A stretch of DNA of 6,161 nt from JALYJZ01 sp964476895 (GTDB lineage: Bacteria; Patescibacteriota; SICC01): positions 1 through 6,161 of the forward strand of contig CAYZCS010000040.1 in assembly GCA_964476895.1 (NCBI GenBank), read 5' to 3'. The notes below the pieces were generated by a model. That model did no database searches and was not told the origin of the DNA. It was given only the letters and a program-made list of their open reading frames with translations. This document shows, piece by piece, positions 1-5,378 of this stretch; positions within the stretch are counted from its first letter, which is position 1, and every line of letters begins with the position of its first letter. The translations under genes and the position numbers were made by a program.

Positions 1-1
1 C

Positions 2-1933
2 GTGCCGCCGCCTGACCCGACCGCCGCTACGGTTGCCGGTCCGGTCACCGCGGACCGCTCGGCGGAACCCACACCGTCCCGACGCTTCGCTGCCGGATCG
101 CTGCTTCGCACCGCCGTGGTCGTCCTGATGGTTTTCGGGCTGGCGTTCCAGGTCCGGGGGGAAGGGGCCTTCGTCCAGGAAGAAATCATGGACCAGGTCA
201 CCGTCGCCAAAGAGGCACTGGCCGCTTCCCGTAGCGCGTTCGCCGCGGGAGACCTCGTGGCCGCCGAAGACCAACTCGGCATCGCCGAGCATTCCCTGCA
301 TCAGGCCAACCGTTCCGTGGCCTCGCTCGGCCAGCAGGGAGGCATCTCGTTCGGCCCGGCAGCCGGCGACCGTGCCGTGGCGGTCGAGCTCCTGGCTACC
401 GGCGAACGTTCCATCCGCACGGCCCGCGCGTTGGTCAAGGACGTCCGCACTATTCCCGACCGTGCCGCGGGAGCGGACGACGGCTTTTATGCCACCGGGC
501 AGGTAGTCCTCGACGACCTGCCGGAAATCCGCGGGCACCTCGAGGCCCTGGACGGTGAACTCGGGCTGCTCGCCGTGCTCGCCGAGCGTGCGAAAGGCAG
601 CGACCGTGCGGAACTTCGCGATGCCGGCGAGCAGTTCGCGGCGATGGTACCGGACGCCGACGCGTCCCTGGACCGGGCGCGGGACGTCACCGCGGTCCTC
701 CCGGACCTGCTCGGCGAGAACGAGTTCCGCCGTTACCTGGTCTGGTTCCAGAATCCCGCCGAACTACGCCCGACCGGCGGGTTCGTGGGCACGCTGGGGG
801 TCCTGACGCTCGACCGTGGTGCGGTGAAGGATCTTGCGGTGGATTCGATCTACGACGTCGCCAACCAGGCCAACCGCTCGATCGAGGACGAACAGCCGGA
901 TCCGTTCCGCCGCTTCGCGCGTTCGGACGATCCGGTCTGGAGCCTGCAGAACGCGAACTGGTCGCCGGACTTCCCGAGCGCCGCCCGCCGTTTCCAGCGC
1001 TATTACGAACGCGGCGGCGGAGCCACGACCGATGGCGTCGCCGCGATCACGATCACGCCGTTCGTCGAGCTGCTGGAGGTCCTCGGACCGATCGAGATGG
1101 CGGAATACGGCTACACGTTCACGGCGGATAACTTCCAGGCTACGGTGCAGGACGACCAGTTCGAACGTTCGCGGGACGGCGACCGCGATCCCAAGCGGAT
1201 CCTCCGGGACTTCGTGCCGAAGCTGCTTGCCAGCATCGGCGAGGCTGACGAAGCCACCCGTGCCAAGGCCGTGGCGATCCTGGCGGATGCCGCGCGCTCC
1301 GGCGACCTGCAGCTCTTCTTCACCCGTGATCGCCACCAGGACCTGCTCGGTGAAGCGAAACTCGCCGGGCGGCTCGAGCCGTCACCGGGCCGGCTGGCGT
1401 TGGTCGATGCCAACATCGCCGGTTACAAGACCAGCCGTGACATAGCCACCGAACTGGAGCGCGGCGTGACGATCACGGAGGACGGCACGGTCTCGGAGAC
1501 ACTGACGGTCATCCGCGAGCACTCCGGCGAGTCTGACACCCGGGATAACCTGAACTACACGCGGATCTTCCTGCCACCGGGATCACGGATCGCCGGTCAC
1601 GACGGCTGGAACGCCGAGACGTTGCAGGACCAGGAACCGGCTACGTGGGAGCCGGTCGTCGGCGGCTGGACGGACGTGCCGGTCTTCGGGGAGCGCGAGT
1701 ATTCGCTCAGGTATGACCGCGGCCAGCTGGCCGCCCTCACCGCGGGCACGGTCTCGCTAAGCTACCGGGCCCAGCCCGGCACTGCGGTCAAGGTCCGCAC
1801 GGTGATCACGCTGCCTGAAGGGTATGCTTGGAGCGGCCGGGAGGGGGCGGCGGTCTCCGGCCGCCGCATCACGCTCACCGAGACGGCAAATACCGATCTC
1901 CTGTATGATTTGACGTTCACCCGCACCGACTGA
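2..1933 (+). CDS. DUF4012 domain membrane-anchored protein (5' end may be cut)
   Basis: The frame is open from the window edge. The GTG at base 2 gives 643 residues, but the true start may lie upstream, so treat it as possibly 5'-partial. A Pro/Ala-rich polar N-terminus (1-33) leads into one membrane segment (about 34-51, LLRTAVVVLMVFGLAFQV). An Ala/Glu-rich, probably helical region (60-240) follows, with likely coiled-coil stretches. The DUF4012 hallmark is FQNPAELRPTGGFVGT (249-264), matching the family pattern 'QNnaElRPTGGFiGs'. The remainder is an extracytoplasmic domain ending in beta-rich sequence (about 490-640) with no second membrane span. DUF4012 has no established biochemical role; it occurs in Actinobacteria and Patescibacteria, often near cell-surface genes. 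The stop overlaps the next gene's ATG (TGATG), so coupling to the YidC-like protein is likely. The family call is confident; the function is unknown. Confidence 0.9.
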   Translation: MPPPDPTAATVAGPVTADRSAEPTPSRRFAAGSLLRTAVVVLMVFGLAFQVRGEGAFVQEEIMDQVTVAKEALAASRSAFAAGDLVAAEDQLGIAEHSLHQANRSVASLGQQGGISFGPAAGDRAVAVELLATGERSIRTARALVKDVRTIPDRAAGADDGFYATGQVVLDDLPEIRGHLEALDGELGLLAVLAERAKGSDRAELRDAGEQFAAMVPDADASLDRARDVTAVLPDLLGENEFRRYLVWFQNPAELRPTGGFVGTLGVLTLDRGAVKDLAVDSIYDVANQANRSIEDEQPDPFRRFARSDDPVWSLQNANWSPDFPSAARRFQRYYERGGGATTDGVAAITITPFVELLEVLGPIEMAEYGYTFTADNFQATVQDDQFERSRDGDRDPKRILRDFVPKLLASIGEADEATRAKAVAILADAARSGDLQLFFTRDRHQDLLGEAKLAGRLEPSPGRLALVDANIAGYKTSRDIATELERGVTITEDGTVSETLTVIREHSGESDTRDNLNYTRIFLPPGSRIAGHDGWNAETLQDQEPATWEPVVGGWTDVPVFGEREYSLRYDRGQLAALTAGTVSLSYRAQPGTAVKVRTVITLPEGYAWSGREGAAVSGRRITLTETANTDLLYDLTFTRTD

Positions 1934-2643
1934 TGTTCGAACTCATCCATTTCATCTTCCATGACTTGCTGTACCGGCCGGTCTACAACCTGGTGATCTT
2001 CACGTACCAGACGTTGCCGGGTAATGACATGGGACTGACGATCATCTACTTGGCGCTGCTGGTCCGGATCGCGCTGCTGCCGGTCTCCCTGGTCGGCTCG
2101 GCGTCGTCGCGGAAGATGGAGGAAGTCCGCCCCCAGCTGGAACGGCTGCAGCGGATGCCGGAGGTGGGGCGCCGCCGTTCGCTTACCAAGCGCCTGCTCA
2201 AGCAGCACCAGATCAACATCTATGCCACGGCGATGGTGCTGGTCGCCCAGCTGGTCTTCCTGGCGATTCTCTTCCAGGTATTCCAGTCGGGCCTGCACCA
2301 CGATCCCAACGAGCTGGCGTACTTCCACGTGCAGGGCCAGATCGACACCACGTTCTTCGGTCTGTTCGACCTCGCCGAGCGCAACTGGTGGCTTCCGCTG
2401 GTCACCGCCGGTTTGCTGTACCTCCTCCTCTCGCTGACCACGCCGGAGCCGGAACCCGGCGCAAAGTTGTCCGACGTCTGGTACGTGATCGCCCTCCCGG
2501 TGCTGGTCTTCGGCATCCTGCTCCTGCTGCCGGCCGCCAAGTCCCTGTTCCTGCTCACCTCGATCCTCTTCTCGATCGGGTTCTTCGCGGTTGGGAAGTA
2601 CGTGTTCCGGGTCGAAACGACGCCGGGAACCGATCCGGAGTAG
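1933..2643 (+). CDS. YidC/Oxa1/Alb3-family membrane protein insertase, divergent
   Basis: The product has 236 residues. YidC-family proteins insert and help fold membrane proteins at the cytoplasmic membrane. The order of segments fits: an amphipathic N-terminus with LLYRPVYNLVIFTYQTLPG (12-30); a first core span MGLTIIYLALLVRIALLPVS (33-52) carrying the single Arg (R45) expected in the hydrophilic groove; a charged cytoplasmic hairpin (58-95); then spans at about 98-118, 152-169, 181-200 and 203-222. FFGLFDLAERNWWLPLVTAG (141-160) resembles the 'lWi.DLs..D.yyiLPil' part of YidC. It lacks the large periplasmic domain of Gram-negative YidC and the usual 'NPlgGclPlliQmPi' motif, so it may be a paralogue and not the housekeeping insertase. 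The start has no SD site and overlaps the previous stop by one base, implying coupled translation with the DUF4012 gene. Confidence 0.8.
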   Translation: MFELIHFIFHDLLYRPVYNLVIFTYQTLPGNDMGLTIIYLALLVRIALLPVSLVGSASSRKMEEVRPQLERLQRMPEVGRRRSLTKRLLKQHQINIYATAMVLVAQLVFLAILFQVFQSGLHHDPNELAYFHVQGQIDTTFFGLFDLAERNWWLPLVTAGLLYLLLSLTTPEPEPGAKLSDVWYVIALPVLVFGILLLLPAAKSLFLLTSILFSIGFFAVGKYVFRVETTPGTDPE

Positions 2644-2647
2644 GTCA

Positions 2648-2653
2648 TATAAT
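2648..2653 (+). promoter_or_regulatory. Perfect -10 box (TATAAT), upstream promoter candidate for the SPFH gene
   Basis: A consensus TATAAT sits just after the stop of the YidC-like gene in otherwise GC-rich DNA. No good -35 box is found about 17 bases upstream (GGGAAC). It could drive the SPFH gene with a leader of about 50 bases. It is a weaker case than the second promoter at 2674-2701 because it lacks a -35. Confidence 0.35.
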
Positions 2654-2673
2654 AGCCTAACCAAGGTAAAAAC

Positions 2674-2701
2674 TTGCGTTATTCGGATTCGGGCGTATAC
2701 T
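2674..2701 (+). promoter_or_regulatory. Sigma70-type promoter, near-leaderless, for the SPFH gene
   Basis: TTGCGT (2674-2679), a 16-base spacer and TATACT (2696-2701). A start site 7-9 bases past the -10 falls at about 2708-2710, immediately before the ATG at 2711. No SD-like sequence precedes that ATG, which fits a leaderless or near-leaderless mRNA. Confidence 0.55.
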
Positions 2702-2710
2702 GAAACCTCG

Positions 2711-3274
2711 ATGAACAAGCTCGTCGTATCATTCCTGCTCGATGACGTCCTGCTCGGACTTTTCATCTCCGTGCCCCCGGGTCACGTGGCCTGCGTCTAT
2801 GACCGCGGTCGCGGCGTACTCAAGAAAGTCTGGAAGCCGGGACTCCACCTGAAGATCCCGTTCTGGCAGAAGGCCAAGCTGTTCAACGTGCAGACGCTTG
2901 AGTACCAGATGAAACGGGGGTTCGACCTGTCGGACCTTGCCCTGATGGGCGACGAGGCGATCACCGGACGCACGGCCGAAGGGTCCGACGTGCAGCTCCA
3001 GGGCACGATCCTCTTCCGGCTCGACGAGAACGAAGTGCCGCGCGTCTGGCAGGAAATCGGCGAGGATTACGTGGAGAAAATCATCCGTCCGATTACCCGG
3101 TCGCGGATCCGTCTCGTGATCAGCCGGCACAAGCTCGACGACATCGTGAGCAAGAAGCGGGACGCGATCGAGGACGAGATCACCCAGGAGCTGACGAAGA
3201 GCTTCAAGGAGAAGGGCATCATCATCGAGGACGTCCTGTTGTCGCACGTACTTAAGGCCGCGAGCCAGGTCTAG
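2711..3274 (+). CDS. SPFH/prohibitin-domain protein, minimal, without coiled-coil tail
   Basis: The product has 187 residues. SPFH (stomatin/prohibitin/flotillin/HflK) proteins form membrane-attached oligomers that scaffold other membrane proteins or proteases. An N-terminal hydrophobic stretch (4-21) is interrupted by two adjacent aspartates (D11, D12), unusual for a membrane anchor. The SPFH core follows: VPPGHVACVYDRGRGVLKKV (21-40), WKPGLHLKIPFWQKAKLFNV (41-60), and the prohibitin-like ending IIIEDVLLSHV (170-180). The protein stops there, whereas prohibitins and flotillins usually continue for about 80 or more residues of coiled coil. Two consecutive TAG codons end the frame (3272-3277), and I see no continuation of the coiled coil in the other frames. 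I chose ATG 2711 because it directly follows a good -10 box; the longer upstream frame would run into the YidC-like gene. Confidence 0.8.
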   Translation: MNKLVVSFLLDDVLLGLFISVPPGHVACVYDRGRGVLKKVWKPGLHLKIPFWQKAKLFNVQTLEYQMKRGFDLSDLALMGDEAITGRTAEGSDVQLQGTILFRLDENEVPRVWQEIGEDYVEKIIRPITRSRIRLVISRHKLDDIVSKKRDAIEDEITQELTKSFKEKGIIIEDVLLSHVLKAASQV

Positions 3275-3280
3275 TAGGAT
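3252..3280 (+). promoter_or_regulatory. Possible promoter for the 39-residue ORF
   Basis: TAGGAT (3275-3280) lies six bases before the ATG at 3287, with a poor -35 (TTAAGG, 3252-3257) 17 bases upstream. The AGGA at 3276-3279 could instead act as an SD site seven bases from the ATG, with the ORF read from the SPFH transcript. The two readings cannot be separated from sequence. Confidence 0.3.
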
Positions 3281-3286
3281 AGGGAC

Positions 3287-3406
3287 ATGGGCAAACTGGT
3301 CACCGAGAAACAGGAGAGCACCGGCACCATCGCCAAGGCGGGGGTGTTCTGGGTCATCCTGGCGGTACCGCTCTTCATCTGGCGGAAGCTCCGCAAGCGC
3401 CGCTAG
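3287..3406 (+). CDS. Small single-span membrane protein (39 aa), unrecognised
   Basis: This short ORF starts 12 bases after the SPFH stop and ends with TAG. It encodes a polar N-terminus (MGKLVTEKQESTGTIAKA), one hydrophobic span (about 19-32, GVFWVILAVPLFIW) and a strongly basic C-terminus RKLRKRR (33-39). The positive-inside rule predicts an outside N-terminus and an inside C-terminus. Evidence that it is real: strong amphipathic design, GC-rich third codon positions, AGGA seven bases upstream of the ATG, and tight spacing to the SPFH gene. SPFH proteins often work with small membrane partners, so it may be a partner or modulator; that is inference from position only. Confidence 0.6.
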   Translation: MGKLVTEKQESTGTIAKAGVFWVILAVPLFIWRKLRKRR

Positions 3407-3410
3407 GCTA

Positions 3411-3439
3411 TTGTCGGGTGCTGCCAGGCGTGGTACAAA
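3411..3439 (+). promoter_or_regulatory. Promoter candidate for the GQVYFGKL-protein gene
   Basis: TTGTCG (3411-3416), a 17-base spacer and TACAAA (3434-3439), starting five bases after the stop of the small ORF. The downstream stretch to 3466 is locally A-rich, as often seen in a 5' leader, and leads into a strong SD site (AAGGAGG, 3467-3473) five bases before the ATG. Confidence 0.4.
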
Positions 3440-3478
3440 CTGATTGAACCCAAAAACGACAAACATAAGGAGGAATCC

Positions 3479-3907
3479 ATGTCAGACGATTTAAGAGACA
3501 TCAGTACCCGAGGCGCTATCCTCGCGATCGCGATCGCGGTCATCGTAATGGCGGGCGTGATGACGCTCGGCATGCTCGGCGGTTACCCGGGCAAGGTGCC
3601 GGCAGATGACAAGTACCAGGCGGTGTTCCTGACCAACGGGCAGGTCTACTTCGGTAAACTGGGACGGGTCGGCGCACAGTACGTGACGCTGAACGACGTC
3701 TATTACATCCAGAACAACCCGCAGCAGTCGTCACCGGCCCCGTCGCCGGGTCCGCAGCTTTCGCTGGTGCAGCTGGGCAACGAGATCCACGGCCCGGAGC
3801 GCTCGATGCAGATCAACTCCGACCAGATCATCTTCTGGGAGGACCTCAAGGATGACGGACGGGTCGTCGAGGCGATCAACGAACAGCAAGACAACGAAGA
3901 CGAGTAA
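3479..3907 (+). CDS. Conserved hypothetical membrane-anchored protein with a 'YQAVFLTNGQVYFGKL' motif
   Basis: The product has 142 residues and its function is unknown. A short cytoplasmic N-terminus is followed by one membrane span (about 13-34, AILAIAIAVIVMAGVMTLGM) and an external domain. Its two most distinctive parts are KYQAVFLTNGQVYFGKL (45-61), continuing into YVTLNDVYYIQ (68-78), and LVQLGNEIHGPERSMQINSD (96-115), continuing into QIIFWEDLKDDGRVVEAI (116-133). A Pro/Ser linker (81-92) separates them. I recall very similar proteins annotated as hypothetical across Patescibacteria, which supports the organism guess. The gene is independent: it has its own promoter candidate, the best plain SD site in the window and a strong terminator. 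The acidic tail (NEQQDNEDE) is typical of such proteins. Confidence 0.8.
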   Translation: MSDDLRDISTRGAILAIAIAVIVMAGVMTLGMLGGYPGKVPADDKYQAVFLTNGQVYFGKLGRVGAQYVTLNDVYYIQNNPQQSSPAPSPGPQLSLVQLGNEIHGPERSMQINSDQIIFWEDLKDDGRVVEAINEQQDNEDE

Positions 3908-3924
3908 CGTTTCACGACGATTTG

Positions 3925-3957
3925 AAACCGGCGCCCGGGCGGCGCCGGTTTTCTTTT
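3925..3957 (+). terminator. Rho-independent terminator after the GQVYFGKL-protein gene
   Basis: An 11-bp perfect stem (3925-3935 with 3941-3951; AAACCGGCGCC/GGCGCCGGTTT) has a five-base loop, CGGGC. A T-rich tract TTTCTTTTC continues downstream. It starts 17 bases after the stop codon and insulates this gene from the exonuclease gene. Confidence 0.9.
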
Positions 3958-3962
3958 CGCGG

Positions 3963-3968
3963 TACGCT
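3963..3968 (+). promoter_or_regulatory. Possible -10 box directly before the exonuclease ATG
   Basis: TACGCT lies six bases upstream of ATG 3975. No -35 is recognisable; that position falls within the upstream terminator hairpin. Some promoter must lie here because a strong terminator precedes the gene and no SD site precedes the ATG. The spacing matches the other short-leader genes in the window. Confidence 0.3.
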
Positions 3969-3974
3969 TGAGAC

Positions 3975-4622
3975 ATGGCCATACGGAAACTCTTCTTCGA
4001 TATAGAGACGGTGCCCGCGCCGAAGACGCTGGAGCCCAAGTTGCGCGAGCTGTATACCCTCAAGCAGCAGAAGGCGAAGGCGACCGGCACCAAGCCCCAG
4101 AGCTTCAAGGCGTTCGTGGCGAACACCAGCTTCGACGGCGCGTTCGGGCGGATCTGCTGCCTGGCGTACGCCGTGGATGACAGTCCGGTCGGGGTGCTGG
4201 CGGGCGGTGAACGGGAAATCCTGGAGAAGTTCTGGGCGCAGGCGACGCCGGGAACGCGGTTCGTCGGCCACAACATCTTCGACTTCGACCTGCCGTTCGT
4301 CCTCAAGCGCTCGCGGATCCTCGGCGTGCGGCCGTCGGTGATGCCGAGCATGGCCCGGTACCGGAGCCACCCGGTTTACGACACCATGCACGAATGGACC
4401 GGCTGGGGCCGGCACGGCACGTCGTTGCACGCGCTTTCGGTCGCGTTCGGCCTGCCGACCTCCAAGGATGACATCGACGGTTCGCAGGTGGCCGGGTACT
4501 ACGCGGACGGCCGTCTGCCGGAGATCGCGGAGTACTGCAAGAAGGACGTGGAGCTCACCCGGCAGGTCTACAAGAAGCTCACGTTCGACGACACGATTCC
4601 CGAGACCAGTTTCGGGCGTTAA
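3975..4622 (+). CDS. DEDDy 3'-5' exonuclease, PolB-like (DNA_pol_B_exo2 type)
   Basis: The product has 215 residues. Proteins of this fold remove nucleotides from DNA 3' ends using two metal ions. All three exonuclease motifs are visible: ExoI FDIET (8-12; D9, E11), ExoII GHNIFDFDLPF (98-108; N100, D105) and ExoIII YCKKD (187-191; Y187, D191), which gives the DEDDy set. Length and layout fit a stand-alone exonuclease domain; there is no polymerase domain. A role in repair or proofreading is likely from the family, but the substrate is unknown. A terminator ends just upstream, so the gene is its own transcription unit. The ATG has no SD site and a weak -10 box six bases before it. The stop codon sits at the centre of a perfect palindrome (4611-4630). 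Confidence 0.88.
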   Translation: MAIRKLFFDIETVPAPKTLEPKLRELYTLKQQKAKATGTKPQSFKAFVANTSFDGAFGRICCLAYAVDDSPVGVLAGGEREILEKFWAQATPGTRFVGHNIFDFDLPFVLKRSRILGVRPSVMPSMARYRSHPVYDTMHEWTGWGRHGTSLHALSVAFGLPTSKDDIDGSQVAGYYADGRLPEIAEYCKKDVELTRQVYKKLTFDDTIPETSFGR

Positions 4623-4630
4623 CGCCCGAA
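4611..4630. repeat. Perfect 20-bp palindrome centred on the exonuclease stop codon
   Basis: TTCGGGCGTTAACGCCCGAA is fully self-complementary and includes the TAA stop (4620-4622). As RNA it forms an 8-bp GC-rich stem with a TTAA loop. No U-run follows, so it is not a standard intrinsic terminator. A second, overlapping hairpin (GCCCG 4624-4628 with CGGGC 4635-4639) competes with it. It may protect the mRNA 3' end or slow polymerase. Confidence 0.75.
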
Positions 4631-4646
4631 AGGCCGGGCCTATTCG

Positions 4647-4676
4647 TTGCTTGCCCGCCGGTGCGCGGGCTATACT
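4647..4676 (+). promoter_or_regulatory. Promoter of the DUF4383 unit with an inverted repeat filling the spacer
   Basis: TTGCTT (4647-4652), an 18-base spacer and TATACT (4671-4676). The spacer consists exactly of GCCCGC (4653-4658), CGGTGC and GCGGGC (4665-4670), a 6-bp dyad. Such a dyad between -35 and -10 is a typical operator place, including for MerR-type regulators that bind long spacers. No regulator gene lies in this window. Confidence 0.55.
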
Positions 4677-4683
4677 CGGGACG

Positions 4684-4725
4684 ATGACACAAACACGCAG
4701 GGAAGGGGGTGATACGCATGGTTAA
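4684..4725 (+). CDS. 13-codon upstream ORF overlapping the DUF4383 start
   Basis: ATG 4684 lies seven bases after the -10 box TATACT, so it would be at or very near the mRNA 5' end. It encodes MTQTRREGGDTHG and stops with TAA at 4723-4725, eight bases inside the DUF4383 gene in another frame. The SD site of DUF4383 lies within it. Ribosomes ending at 4725 could reinitiate at ATG 4718 (translational coupling). It could also be chance, as a 13-codon ORF is short. Confidence 0.35.
   Translation: MTQTRREGGDTHG
4703..4713 (+). promoter_or_regulatory. Extended Shine-Dalgarno site that decides the DUF4383 start
   Basis: AAGGGGGTGAT differs by one base from AAGGAGGTGAT, the full complement of the 16S rRNA 3' end. 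Its GGGGG core ends eight bases before ATG 4718. The GTG at 4709 lies inside this site and therefore is not the start. Confidence 0.75.
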
Positions 4726-5092
4726 GACTTACGCAACCGTACTTGGTGTGGTATTCGTCCTGCTCGGCATCCTCGGCTTCATCTCGCCGCTGAATCCGGA
4801 CGGGAACCTCTTCGGCATTTTCCACGTCGACGCGGCCCACAACGTGGTGCATCTGATCTCCGGCCTCGCGGTGCTCGGCGCCGTCTTGGCAGGCGGTGTG
4901 TACCCACGCCTCGCGGCGCAGGTAATCGGCCTGGTATACGGCATCATCGCCGTACTGGGCTTCCTGGTCGGCCAAGGAACCGTACTGGGCTTCCTGGAGG
5001 TGAATGTGGCGGACAACGCGCTGTACGCCGTGATCGCGCTCTCAGCGCTGTACGTGGGCTTCACGCCCGAAGCCAAGCCCGCACGGAAGTAG
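4718..5092 (+). CDS. DUF4383 family four-span membrane protein
   Basis: The product has 124 residues. DUF4383 proteins are small integral membrane proteins of unknown function found in Actinobacteria, Patescibacteria and others. Four predicted spans lie at about 5-23, 42-60, 66-84 and 99-115. The family hallmark is NLFGIFHVDAAHNVVHLISG (30-49), with the expected His and Asn residues between spans 1 and 2. The C-terminus is short and basic (KPARK). The start is set by an almost perfect SD site eight bases upstream, excluding GTG 4709. The gene is a single-gene unit between a dyad-bearing promoter and a strong terminator. It contains an exact 18-base in-frame direct repeat that duplicates VLGFL. 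Confidence 0.88.
   Translation: MVKTYATVLGVVFVLLGILGFISPLNPDGNLFGIFHVDAAHNVVHLISGLAVLGAVLAGGVYPRLAAQVIGLVYGIIAVLGFLVGQGTVLGFLEVNVADNALYAVIALSALYVGFTPEAKPARK
4950..4997 (+). repeat. 18-bp exact direct repeat within the DUF4383 gene
   Basis: CCGTACTGGGCTTCCTGG occurs at 4950-4967 and 4980-4997, 30 bases apart, so both copies are read in the same frame. They encode the two VLGFL segments at residues 79-83 and 89-93. This suggests a recent in-frame duplication or local gene conversion. Confidence 0.9.
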
Positions 5093-5110
5093 GCTCTCCC
5101 GTCTTCGTAA

Positions 5111-5142
5111 GAAAACCCCGTAAGGTTGCGGGGTTTTCTCTT
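5111..5142 (+). terminator. Rho-independent terminator after DUF4383
   Basis: A 10-bp perfect stem GAAAACCCCG (5111-5120) pairs with CGGGGTTTTC (5129-5138) around an eight-base loop. The T-rich sequence TCTT follows. The A-run on the 5' arm means it could also work on the opposite strand. Confidence 0.92.
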
Positions 5143-5152
5143 CATTCGCCGG

Positions 5153-5253
5153 CGGCTGTGGGAATCAAGTATTGGTAAAACTGTCAATATTGCCTGTTTT
5201 TAGCTTAATGATGTTGTTTTTATATTTCTCGGCGCACGCTTCATCCACAGCCG
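5153..5253. repeat. 9-bp inverted repeat flanking an AT-rich insert-like stretch
   Basis: CGGCTGTGG (5153-5161) is the exact reverse complement of CCACAGCCG (5245-5253). The 83 bases between them, especially 5162-5230, are clearly AT-rich in a GC-rich window. I see no transposase, target duplication or known element end. It may be a long-range RNA stem, a regulator site pair or the relic of a small insertion. Confidence 0.5.
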
Positions 5254-5333
5254 GAAAAGCAGGCAACCTCAGATATGGGGAAGATGCGAGGCCGTTTTCG
5301 CGATCCGTGCCTGGAAGCCCCGTGTTTAGGCGT
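5236..5333 (+). promoter_or_regulatory. Candidate riboswitch-like structured leader of the Rpf-like gene (possibly c-di-AMP/ydaO-like)
   Basis: Closing stem ACGCTT (5236-5241) pairs with AGGCGT (5328-5333, one G-U). Inside are CAGGCA (5260-5265) with TGCCTG (5308-5313) and CCTC (5267-5270) with GAGG (5288-5291). Recalled ydaO landmarks have loose matches: CGCTTCATCC (5237-5246), AGGCAACC then GGGGAAGAT (5261-5285), ATCCGTG (5303-5309) and CCCCGTGTTTAGGCG (5318-5332). The middle part with the usual GUAGGG is missing and the element is about 20-25 bases short, so this is either a variant or a false likeness. c-di-AMP riboswitches are known to regulate rpf-type genes, which raises the prior. No convincing promoter is seen upstream, only a TATATT at 5221-5226. 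Confidence 0.28.
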
Positions 5334-5336
5334 CAT

Positions 5337-5371
5337 CTTGGACAACTATACCTTTGTTGTGGAAGTTTTTT
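5337..5371 (+). terminator. Weak terminator-like hairpin with a T6 tract in the Rpf leader
   Basis: ACAAC (5342-5346) pairs with GTTGT (5356-5360). A GG/GG internal mismatch then precedes CTT/AAG (5337-5339 with 5363-5365), and TTTTTT follows (5366-5371). The stem is AU-rich and weak. CATCTT (5334-5339) can instead pair perfectly with AAGATG (5281-5286), which would disrupt its base. That is the layout of a switching expression platform, but the evidence is thin. Confidence 0.3.
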
Positions 5372-5378
5372 GCATTTC

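Noticed and set aside
764..1336. Long minus-strand open frames inside the DUF4012 gene, and similar ones across the window (such as 1762-2766, 2729-3466 and 3731-4430)
   Set aside because: They are antisense shadows of GC-rich genes. Their translations are Arg-rich or low in complexity, show no family motifs, and lack start signals.
2591..2710. Upstream extension of the SPFH gene into the YidC-like gene
   Set aside because: It would overlap the YidC-like gene in another frame and run across two promoter candidates, and its translation has no SPFH likeness.
4709..4717. GTG 4709 as the start of DUF4383
   Set aside because: It lies inside the extended SD site, which is correctly spaced for ATG 4718.
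5236..5333. Match to a c-di-GMP-I (GEMM) riboswitch from the GGCAACC...GATGC pattern
   Set aside because: The tetraloop/receptor part and the second helix of GEMM are absent; the likeness is limited to a few short words.
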